A DNA stretch of 64,000 bases from positions 62,770,811 through 62,834,810 of the forward strand of contig OZ024887.1 of the NCBI GenBank assembly GCA_964017195.1, written 5' to 3'. Both the position numbers and the translations under genes were made by a program. The notes beneath the pieces were generated by a model. That model worked only from the letters and a program-made list of their open reading frames with translations, was not told the origin of the DNA and did no database searches. Shown here piece by piece: positions 45,601-57,600 of this stretch (the first letter of the stretch is position 1; each line of letters starts with the position of its first letter). The DNA is from Siderastrea radians (Eukaryota; Cnidaria; Anthozoa; Scleractinia; Rhizangiidae).

Positions 45601-48600
45601 CCTGTTTAGGATCCTATAGGATCTTGTTCAGGATCCTATAGGATCTCGTTTAGGATCCTGTAGGATCAATCTTAAACAGGATCCTAAACAAGATCCTGCA
45701 GGATCCTACAAGATCCTACAGGATCTTATGTAGGATCTTATCAGGATCCTGGGTTGGGATCCTTCAAGATCCTGTTAGGATCCTATTAGGATCCTATTAA
45801 GATCCTGGGCAGAATTTCTACCAGGGTAATGCTGCAATCTTTTACATGCTCCTGGAACACGCGTTTTTCCTTACTCACCCCAAAGGATCACGGAATCCTG
45901 TAGTCTGACGTTAAAGTACTCTAGTAATGAATTGCAATGAATCATGACCGTAACACTTAATTGAGGGTAGCGACAAAATGTGGGATAGGCCATGGCCTAT
46001 CCTATGGCCTACCGGTTGTCAATTTTCTGAAAGCAGTTCCTAAAAACAGCAGATTGTAAACCGAAAAAATGGCCTAAGCCACACACCCCTTTGGCCTACT
46101 AGTAGTGAATTTTCCTAATAATGCATTGTTCGAATCTTTTACTACAATCCCATTTACACAGAAATTTGTTACGGATGAAAGAAATTGTGATGTAGCTTTC
46201 ATGTGCACACGCGACTGTACTTAACTTAAGACAGCCATAAAAAAGTTGAACCACTTTGAAAGAAACAACCACTTTTCCTTATTTCAAATAAGTGGAAGAC
46301 TCTTTTTCTTGGATGTACAAAGATATTCATCATTTATTTGTCAACATTAATAAATTTCTTAATATTTAACAGAAAAAGACGCAGGAGAAGAAGAACTGCC
46401 AGGCACAAGTTATCAAATAAACCACAAGATTTTCAGGCATGTATTGTCCAGTCTTGTATGACGCTACATTTTACTGTTAAAGAAGGCACCATTCTGCTAG
46501 TAAATCTGTTGAAAATTATGTATACCGGACTGTTTCAGGTTCGCGTACGAATCATGGAAGGCCGGCAACTCTCTGGCTCCAACATCAGCCCAGTTGTCAG
46601 AATCACAGTGGCTAATCACAATCGCCAGACCAAAGTCAAGCACTCCACAAACAAGCCCTTCTATGATGAGGTGAGCTGCGGCATGTGTACAGTTGCCTTG
46701 TACATGTATTTGTGATTACCAGTAACCACATATATTAAAATTTATGTGAATTGACAGTTTTTGTGCTGGGATGGCATAATGGGGAGTGCACTCATCTCCC
46801 ACCAACAAAGGCCTTGTTCAAATCCCGGACTCGGTGTCATATGTGGGCTGAGTTTCTTGTTGTTTCCTGTCCTTGTTCCGGAGGGTTTTTCTCTGAGTAC
46901 TCTGGGTCTTCTGCCTCCAAAAACCCAATATTTCCAAATTCAGATGTGAACCGCAAACAGTGGATAGAAGGGCCACACTGAGGATTTCTGCTGCAGTTCC
47001 CATTCATTCGTTCGTTTGTTCTTTCGTTCATTTACAAGTTCATTCATTTATTTATATCCCTACTTAATCGAAAAGTAGAAATCATTTTCCCTGTTTCCAT
47101 AGAGACAGAGATACAGAAACAGACTGTGGAAGTCTGGGAAGTCATTTAGGAAAAATGATAACACAGAAAATTTTTTTAACCATATCAAGAGTTATAGGTA
47201 TGAGCTCACCCAAGAGGTGTGCATGTACTATTTAAAGTGTTATTTTCTACAATTAACATGACAGCATTAATGAAAATATTGAACTGATGTATGCATCTGT
47301 TATCTCCTTTAGACTTTCTTTTTTAATTTCCAATTGTCACCATTAGAACTGTTTGATGAAATTATCAGCTTTGAGGTAAGTGAATTAGAAGTTATTTTTG
47401 TCACCACTTAATACCTAAAACTTGTCTTTTACTAGCCAAGGAAAATTCTGCTGATCGTTATGACTCACACTCTTTTTATTTATCATTCATTACAAATGAT
47501 TTTATTTTGCACCCCTTTGCAATGTGTGCCTGCTCCTATGGGTCTGCAAACTGAACTTGGCACCCTGAATCAGGCTTAATTGAATCATGGTTACCAAAAA
47601 TTATACCCTACCATTGTTCTCCCTCCCTTCAGGGTGCAAAATATATTATGGTCACTCAAGGTACGAGCCCAAGCGGTGTAGCGGAAGTTTGGGACCTATA
47701 TCTGTTTGGCCGAGCAAAGAACCGGGAGTCTGGGGCAAGTGACCACGAAAAACAAGAAGGGGAAAAAACAAAAAACAAAAATGGGTATTTCTTGACCTGT
47801 CGTGACGGCGGGGTAATAATGCTTATAGGACTGTGTGGAGTCCGGTTTGGTCTGTAATCGTACAAGTGATTAACGAAATCCATGAGAGTCTGATTTGTTT
47901 AATCACAAGTATGATTACAGACCGAATTGGACAACACAAAGCCCTGTTACCAATTAATCACATCTGTAACAAAATTTGAGAAAGAAAAAACTTTCTGGGT
48001 AAAGAAATGTACTGACTGACTTAATAGATAAATTACGAACTATTTACAAATTATGCCTTAGGGTAGGAACCATAGGCCACTGACTACAAACTGTTTTTAA
48101 GAGTCATTATTTGATGCACGTTATTTACATACATTTAATACGTACATTTATTTATGTACCTTTTTTAAATGTAAGTTGTAATGTTTTACTAAAACAGGTG
48201 TTTAATTCAAGGAAGCTGAGAGCAAATGCCATGATTGGCTATTTCAAGGTAAATTTGTGGATTGCATACCTAACTTGTACAGGGGCTTAAAATAATATAC
48301 TGTTCATGCAGTCCCTTTTCCTGTGATTAATTCTGTCCCATTCCACCATTCAGGATTCTTATCCTTATCTTGTGTTGGCATAATGCAAAGGACCTAGTGT
48401 TGCATAATTCCCCATTCTTTCATACAGCTTCCTAGGAAAGATTTGATTCCTAAATGTAAAATATAGCAACGATTATCCCACTAGTACCTCATCATCATCG
48501 TCATCGTCACTGCCGTCATCGTCGCCGCCATCATCAGCACCATAACCATCTTTATCACCACCACTGTTATCGCCATCATCATCGTCATCATCTCATCACC

Positions 48601-51600
48601 GTCATTATCATTGTCGTAATAGTTCCTTTTCTGCCCTCAAAATGTCTAGAATTTACATCCTGTAGCAATTTTATGCCTATTTTTCATAGCTTGTTAAAAT
48701 GTGCATAAAGTTTACAATCATAACTTTGTGTATACTTAAGGAGTTCACCTAGATTTGCATGAATTAGCATCAAACAAAAGTGGGCTTGGAAAAATAGCAT
48801 CATCACAGGACTTTAAAAAAAACAATAGGATGTTTAGGATGACAGGGCAAGGCACTGCTTAGCTTTGTCACCACCCATGCAAAGTAAAAGTGGATTGCAC
48901 ATGTGATCACACATTTTATTATTGCATGGGCAGACACTGATTACATTTTTGAAGACCAGTGGCCATCAAAAAGATGCAAGTGTGATACTTCTAGAGTGTT
49001 GTTATTATTGTTTTACTTCCTCATCACATCTTGATTTCCTTTACAGAGTGATATTGGCTTTTTCTATGATGAACCATGTAAGTAGAAATTAAAGTGATAC
49101 TAGATTGATAGGGGAAGTTACTATGACCAGTGGTCTTGAGGTTAATGTGTCCATGACCTTTTGACCTGAAGATTGATGTATCAAGTCTGGTCTTTGTTGC
49201 CATTTCATTTGCTTGTCATAAATTTATTTAAACTTCAGTTATCAGTGTATTATAATGGTAAAAAAGTTGCAAAGTCATTATTATAGTATTTGATGCGGAA
49301 ATGTCATTGTAGAGCTCTGAAAGGATAAATTTAACCTTTAAAGTTGCCCAAATTAATTGACTAACAGGGAGATTAATTAATGTATTATATTGTCTCATGA
49401 TCAGTGGTTTGTGTATTTTTTAGCTTTATGGTGTTTCTTTTTATCGCAGCTCATGCTGTTGTGAGGAAGTGGGTTCTGCTTACTGATCCAGATGACAAGA
49501 TGGCAGGAGTTAAGGTAAGGAACTTAGCATTTACAGGCAGAGACAAACCTGACTGCTTTGAGTCACTTTCCACATCTACGGGGGAGGTGGGGAGGGCTGT
49601 CAGTTGTGGTGTCATCTGGCTGTTGACAAATAAATGTTGCACTTTAAGCCTAATAATAAACCTATCAAGTAGGGTGAATGCTTTCACAGATATGTGGCTC
49701 TTTTTAGCTTGTGTTCTTGATTACAACAATATTGTAACCTCTGGCAGATTGCATTGAGATGCCAGTCTTTGTGTATCTGAAATATTATGCAGAATATATG
49801 ATACAAATATCCCAAACTTAATATAATTATACTTAATGTTTATCTGGGAGAATTGGTGTGTCTGAGGCCTTGAGACAGGATGATTTGGCAGATAAATCCA
49901 GTGATTTTTCTAAAAGTGTTTTCAGGTAGGAGAACACTTGTCACTGAGTAACTCATGGCCCTGGCTATACATTTCAACTGCTAGCAAGCGGTTTTCTCCT
50001 AAGTTAGAATGCACTGAGGAAACCCAATTGTTGTAACCTTCAGTGATTAGAGGACACTTTCCAGTAGGGTACATAAGTTTTTCCTGAGGTTTTCTTTGTA
50101 GGAGGAAATTGACTATACCGTATGCACGACCTTATTTGACACTTTAAATTGTAGGGTCATTGCAGTATATATTAATAATAACAGGTTGAAATAGCTCCCT
50201 GAAGGTAAAAATATAGAGTAAGAATATTTAGCATAACTTACAACATAGTACACAAATATGCCTCATTGTATCTTAGTCTAGTCAACAATTATTAGACTGC
50301 GAGCTGGAGGTTTCTTATTTAATTGGCTGATAGCTGGTACCAGGCATATCTGCTGAGGGTGAAGTTCTGAGCTACATGCAAAAACACCTAACAGCCACTA
50401 TAAACCAAGAGTAAGCAGTCAAACTTGTTTTTATATAACTCTGCCTGATAGACCTAGCAAGGTCTAGCAGAGAAAACGGTTTTCTTTCTTTGTTTCATTT
50501 CTAAAAGAAATCTTTTTGTGGGAGTTTTGTTTTGTGCCTTGTCTGAGGACAGTGTCAAATTAGGCTGATGCTGCTGGGACAATTTTGAGTCAGTCACTGG
50601 GTTATGCTTAAAAGAGATCATTATCTTACCTGAATATCTTGCCAATTGTTGATTAGTTGATAGAATACAAGATCAAGCAGTCCATTTGTGTTATCATGCC
50701 TGAGCTACCTAACTATTAAATGTAGACTGTAGAGTGCACGTTTAATGAGACATATTAGTCAATTATGTGTAATTGGTTTTGTGTGAAAAATGTGGACAAA
50801 GGACTACAGTCAGTATATACTGCCAGGGCTGGCTACACTTGATCAAGATGGAGCCTGCTTGGCCAATTGTACTCCTGCAACTGAAGTAGTTCTTTAGTGG
50901 TTCTTGGGTTGTACCAGCAGTTGTTAAAAATGAAATCAAAAGGTCCTGTTGCACTTATTTCTGGCAGGGAGAATTTACTTTGTTTTCATGATCAACAATC
51001 TCGGACATGTTTGTTGGAACATTTTCTCTGCCTGCCTCCCCAGTGTTGATAACAATGACTTGATTCACTCAACATTGAGGGGAAGGGAGAGGTACCGGTA
51101 CATATTGATGTGAATTGTGACAGAGATAAGTGTTCCAATGCAATGTGCTTGAAGCAATGTAGAACTGTTTCATTTTTCCAGCAGCTATTCATAGGCCTAA
51201 AAATCATGGTAGTCAAATATGTTGATGAGTATCAAATGTTTACTGTAGAATTTAAAAAATACCCTCCCTCCGTGATAGTACCATACTTTTCTATTAATTC
51301 CCTAAAGTAATAACCCCTTTGAATGTAATGCCCCCCCTCCCCGCACAAAGTCAAATGGTCCAACCAAAAATACCGTGGTGATGACTATATACTTCAAAGA
51401 AGCAACAATATTGTATTCCCACATGTTACATACTGGTTCTATTGTGAACGACAAACCTTTGCTATTGAGTATGTTGCCTTTAAATGTTGCATGCTTATGA
51501 GAATCCATGAGATGGCCTTTTAATTATTTAAAATGACAAAAACGTTTTTTGTGGTCATATTGCTCACATATTTTAATAGCTGTCTGAAATTATTGGCCTC

Positions 51601-54600
51601 CTTAGGCCTGCAATTTCAGAAGTAATAGGGGGTCTATGGTAATTATATAGCTACTATTATAATTCTTAATTGCAAAAGTGAAAAGATGTGAAGTGTTGAC
51701 TTCTAGTTTTAATGGTCTTTGCATTAGTCTTTAAATTTTCTGTAGCTATACGTCAAGGTCTTTATCAGCCATTTAAGCCATTATAATATCTAAAGATTGT
51801 TATTGAAGAACTTTGTTAGGTGTAGTTGATTTGGCGATTAGTGTGATTTGGCACTTGTGAAGTTTGGTCAGACAATTTTTGATGGTTATTTTCCTAGCTT
51901 TGTAAATTTTGTTGGTGTTGTAAATTAATGTACTCATTGTACAAGTGACTAATTGAAATGTCAGGATGAGGATGAGGAAGACGAAACTGCAGCTACAGGG
52001 AAGTCACGAGGAGCGACTGGCAGAAAAATGGGCGGAATTCCAGCAGTAATTATTCCAAAGTTATTTATATTATCGCTAGTTGTTGGTTCCTTACATGTTC
52101 TTGAAATCTTTCAACACTAACAATCACAGGATTTTGCAACTTAAAAAATAAACTATTAAAAATAAATCAGGCTAAATTTGATTCTGACACCAGTCTGATC
52201 TATTAATTATTTATTAATTTTTTAAAGCAGAGAAATCAATACAATCACTTTTGGGCTTATTAAATTTGAATTTTTTTACATAACAAGTAATTTATCATTT
52301 AGAAAAAACAGCACTCTTTCCTTTTTTCACGACCAAATTTCTGTTTTTGTTGGATTTGCTATGAAATGGAACGTCAGTTGCCACAGTGGTACAATAATTT
52401 GTTAAAAAAAAAGGAGAGCTGCACGAGATGGGGTAGTGACTACATATATACACAGATAACACTAATGAAAAAAAAGCTGGAATACCAATAAAAGACTGAA
52501 ATTAACGAGAAAATATTTTTACTCCCTCTACCCTTTCCTTAGATACATGTAATAAATTATTGCAAATTATCTAACAATTTGCAATCAGAAATATGTTAAA
52601 AGGCTTCAAAATTGACTCTTAAAACCCATGACACCTTTTACTAAACTATTATAAATTCACCAAATTAATACTACTTTAGTACGGTACAGTGTATCAGAGG
52701 AAATTCTTGGACAAGTTCATCATTTAAAGAAGACAAAATGTGGTACATTAATTAGATCACTTTTAAATGTTTCAACAATTAACTAAGTAAACACATTTGT
52801 TTAGAAGAACTTTATGATTTGTCACATATTTTGAGAAGAACTGTATGATTTATGTTGTTAATTTCTATTTGTAATATGGAAAACTTATAGTTGTTCTGAC
52901 TTATAAAAAACATGTATATAGTATAGCTAACAGGTACATTAATATTAAGGTGGTTGAAATTATTTTGTTTTACTTCAAAACAAGTTTTTTTGTGCAGTCT
53001 CTTATAATTTATTGTTATAAAAATTTAACTTTACTTAGACATCAATTATAAATGTTTGCGAACACAAAGTCAAGCAAAAGCCAACAATATACAAAGTGAA
53101 AATGTTTCTGTGTATGTGTTTCTGTGTATGTAGCTTAATGATGCTATCATGATGAACCAAAACATTTCCCCTCTTTATTGTTCGGGTTTTGCGTGTCTTT
53201 AATTTACGCTATAAGGGTATATTTACAAGTTTTCTAATATTTAGAAGCAACTGAATGTATTGAATTTAGCAGTCTATAATAAAATACTGACAGATATTGG
53301 ATGTATTTAACAAATAAATAAAGGTACCAAAACCAGTCAAAGTCAGCCAAAAATTGAAGAAACTGATAATTTAAGCAAATAACTTTAACTGGTAAATACG
53401 TTTCCATTATGCAGCTTAAATTTGTAGTATGCATGTTCATTTTTGGAAAGCCATTAAACTGCTACACATGTATAAAATATTATACGACGTTAATGCTGTA
53501 TCTTGTATCCTTGAATTAAAGAAATTAGACTGTAAAACGTTAAAATGTAAATACTAAATTATGATGAGTACCAAAAGTCCCGTTGTAAATACTGATATGT
53601 TAAATGATGCTTTCTTATTGACATGTATACAAAATTGATACCCACTGTTTCCAAAATAACCATCAGTGTTTTATCAGGCCTAAAAGTGTGGGGTAAAGGT
53701 GACGATAAAAGGAAAGGTATTGTGGTCATTATATATAAAGTTTATAATTAAAAAAGTTGTACAGTTTGATTTCTGTAACTTAAGTACCACTCTAGATAAA
53801 AATAGTGGATTTTAAATAATCTCGAAGTTGAAACGTTATATTGGAGTTAAAAGTGATTGACTGACACAACTGAATTTCTAAATTGTTGTTTGCATTACCT
53901 AAAGCTTAAGTGCCCTTGATTTTGGTAGTTGCACTATAACATAAAGAATTATAACAAGGTTTGATTTAGGAGAGTTATTGATTTTCTCATCATGAACTCT
54001 AAATGGGTTAAATTTGACCTTGGGATGTAAAGATCTTAATAATAAAGAATACAAACAATAACATTGCTTTTTTTTGTCACCAATATTATGGCTTGTATTT
54101 CTGTTGTCTTTGATATCTGTGGCAATATGCTCCCTCTCACTTCATTTCATTTTTCCTCCAACTGTTCTGACTTTTGTTTTTTCTTCATATTAAATAATTT
54201 CCATTTTTGACAGTAAATTATTGGTTATTTTCTAGGGTTACCTCAAAGTGACTGTCATGGTGCTTGGCCCCGGTGATGAAGCTCCAGTGAGTTTGCTTGC
54301 ATTTCTGGTTTGGTTTTTTGAAAGTTCACGAAAAGTTATGGAAAACATATTCTTTGTACTGGAATGACCCTTTTTAATCCTTTCTTGTATATTAATTTTA
54401 TTTGCGGATCAAATCTACCTTTACGGGACTTGCCATATACGTTTTCGTTTTACACACGTTTATTCTGTATTTTACTTACTTGTATTTTACTGGTATTCAT
54501 ATTCAGTTTGGTGGGTTATTTAGGCTTTCGTGATCTTCTTCAGCTTTTTGAATTGTGAGTTATAACTTTACTTCATTGAAAAAGAGGATAATTATGTCTT

Positions 54601-57600
54601 TTTGCAGTCATCCTCAAAAAGTGTAACAGAAGATGACACAGATGACATAGAATCGTGAGTTTTAATTTAAGCAATTTTAAACGTTATCTGTCCACTAACA
54701 TTAGCATAGTCTTGTCCTTGTGGGGAATGGTAATCGTGTTCTGTCTTGTCTTTCTGTTCTATTCAGTCTATTCTTTCTGCACAGCTGTTTTAGTCTTTTA
54801 AGTCTTTTCAGTCTTTTTTAGGCCTTGTTCTTGTCTAGTAAGTCTTTTTAGTCCTCTTTCTTGTCTAGTCAGTCTACCCTAGTCCTTCCTTTAGTCTAGT
54901 CAGTTTTGTCGATACTTTCCAGTCGTTCTTTGCTATTCATTGTCTATATGTCCACTCCACTCAGTCACTCCACTCAGTCTACTCAGTTTCTAGTCTCCCT
55001 TTCTGCTCTATTCAGTCTAGTCCATTCTTTCTGTTGTAAATGTTCAGGTCTTGTATTTCTTGAGCAGCCATTTTAGTGTAGTCAGTTTGATGCTTTTAAT
55101 ACATAAGTATATGAATCAAAGCTGACTGGTATGCCTAGTGATTGAGAAACCGTAGATAAGATGATAATACTAATAATTATATATTGCGTAGCACCTTGAA
55201 GGAGAAAATTATTATTGATTTTGGGCGGTATTATTTAGGGGTATAGTTTGTAAGATAAGGACACCACAGTTTGTCTTAGTTTTTCATCATCTGACAAATT
55301 ATAACGTCTGAAACAATTGCTCAATAACATTTTACTGAGAAACCATAGCCCTATTAGTGGTGAGTACATAAAAACTAATATTCGTCCTGGAAGATGAAGT
55401 GTTGGTGATTAGTGAACATAAAATTTATTGTTTTTCGTTAGTAACCTGCTTCAACCTTCTGGTGTGATGTTGCGCCCGGCAGTGTTCTCGCTAAAAATTT
55501 ACAGAGCGGAAGACATCCCGCAGAGTGAGTGTACCAAAATTTGCACACTTGTTGTGTCATTTTATAACTGCCACTCATACATTGTCTGTAAATATACTTG
55601 ACACAGTTTATTTCAATTGTTGGCAGTTTCTGTTAATTTAGAGGGCAGTGTGTTTTTGTGCATAATGAGGAAGTTGTTACAACAATGAACATTATTTTCA
55701 GTACAGGCGACTATAATGGTTTATTTTATGTTTTAGTGGACTCTGGATTCTTTGAAGGAGTGAAAAAAGTTCTTCATGTCGGAGAGGTAGAGTATTGGCA
55801 GTTTTCTTTACCTGGGCGCGCTTTAACGATAGCTTAAGTTACAAGTACTAGGTAAACTTAAAGTTATGGTAGTGTTTGCCTGTTTGATAACGTTTTTTCT
55901 TACAGAAGAGTCTTGTCTCTTACTTCAGTCCCTTCACTGAGTTGTATTCATCACGCGTTGTGCATGTTTAAGCCTGTATTGAACTCAAACCAAGTTGATT
56001 TCTTAAAATGATTCTGTTTCTCCTTTTACAGGAGCAGAAAGAACTTGTGGACCCGTATCTCTCCTTTAGCTTTGCTGGAAGAAAGGTGAACGCAATAGGA
56101 CATTTGCACGATAGCGTCATGTGACTGCAACTACCGGAATTCATTTCGTTTCTCCTTTCGTAATAACATTTTGTAACCCAGTGAGGTTTAGACAACAATG
56201 GCCGTAATTTGCATCTGAAAAGAACAAACTGAAGGATTGTGGTAGTTGTAGTCAAATGACGACATCGTGCAAATATCCAATCAACAGTGGTAGTTGTTGG
56301 TAGAGTTATAGAAGGCAATTAAACGTTTTAAGTGATTTCGACGCTGTCCTGTTTTGCTCCAGATTTATTGTTATGTAAATTGAATATTAATCCTTTGCAT
56401 ACGTGCGTATAGAATTAAAGGATAAATATATTTTTTCATCAGGCAAAGACCAGAGTACATTACAACTCAGATCATCCGGAGTTTAACCAAGAACTCAATG
56501 TACAGTTCAAGGTGAGCACCTATTTGTTGAATGCTTTCTTAACCCTTTAAACCCTGAAATGAAAGTGCATATTCTCCTTACTGTTCTCCATACATTTCTT
56601 GTGGAACTAATTAGGAGAATTTGTCTAAATATCAATAAAGGCATCTTATCCTTGGTGATTATTTCCTTTATTCTCATCACTTAAATGTTTGAATAAGTAG
56701 TGATGATGTAGAGAGAAATTTCATTTTCGTCACTGTCAGACTGTCTTGACAAGTATGTCCCACTCACATTGGTTTGATTTTCTTTATTCGCAGTTTCCAT
56801 CCATGTGTGAGAGGCTTAAACTCCAGATATTTGACTGGTAAGGATTGACAATTCAGAATCAAATATAAAGGCCTTCTTGTTACTGCTCTTGTTTTGTTAT
56901 TTTGCCGTTTGTGATATTAACAACAAAACTCTGTCTTCGAATAATGAAGTCAAGTCTACTTAGCGCGTGAAATATGGTGAAGTATAACTTAGTATATGAT
57001 GCTGAAATTTTTTTGGAACAACTAGCAGCTTTTCTGTTAACACACAACTAGTACATTAATCGTGATTCTGTACGCCCTAATACTAGTATGCCCCGGATTC
57101 CCGCTATTTCACAGTCCTTAAGCCATCAATTTCTTTAGCATTCTCTTTTGTAGAGTCCGATTACACTTATGCAATATTATTTTCATCTAGGGATCGACTG
57201 ACGGCTGATGATTGTGTTGGCACAGCTTTCTTGCCAATATCTGCTATCTCTGGACAGGGTGACGATGGTATGTGTTGAAATCTTAAAGATATTTTGTACG
57301 GTTGGGGATAGATAGTAAAGCCCCATGCACACGAGAAAATTTTCTTTGACAAATTTTCTATGGCAAATGTTATTTGTAGATGACAAATGAAAACTGGAAA
57401 GAAAATTTCTCAAATGGATCGTCAGAGAAAATTTGTCAAAGATTTGTGGAAAATTAGTTCCCAGATCCTCCGCGCCCGCTTTTTGTGAAATTTGTTATCG
57501 GGCTTAGCCAAGTGATTTAGCCCGATTTAGGCAATATCTTTTGTTTGCTTTTAGAAACATTTTGACGCTACGAGCCTCCATTTTTCATGGTCCATGCGAA

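Larger units (their letters stand above)
44093..46436 (+). other. Ferlin exons 5-6: acidic then polybasic linker between C2A and C2B
   Basis: Exon 5 (44093-44274) completes C2A ([12 protein letters not shown]) and then becomes strongly acidic ([30 protein letters not shown]). Exon 6 (46373-46436) opens with an RKRRRRRR run, then [14 protein letters not shown]. The basic patch before KPQDFQ is also a feature of mammalian dysferlin; a lipid-head-group contact is plausible (inference). Confidence 0.85.
46539..49514 (+). other. Ferlin exons 7-11: C2B domain
   Basis: Residues about 200-313. Exon 7 gives [20 protein letters not shown] and [14 protein letters not shown]; exon 8 [20 protein letters not shown]; exon 9 [17 protein letters not shown]; exons 10-11 [20 protein letters not shown] then [12 protein letters not shown]. 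Loop 1 lacks the acidic ligands of a Ca2+-binding C2 (SNISPVV), as in vertebrate ferlin C2B, so calcium binding is unlikely here. Confidence 0.9.
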
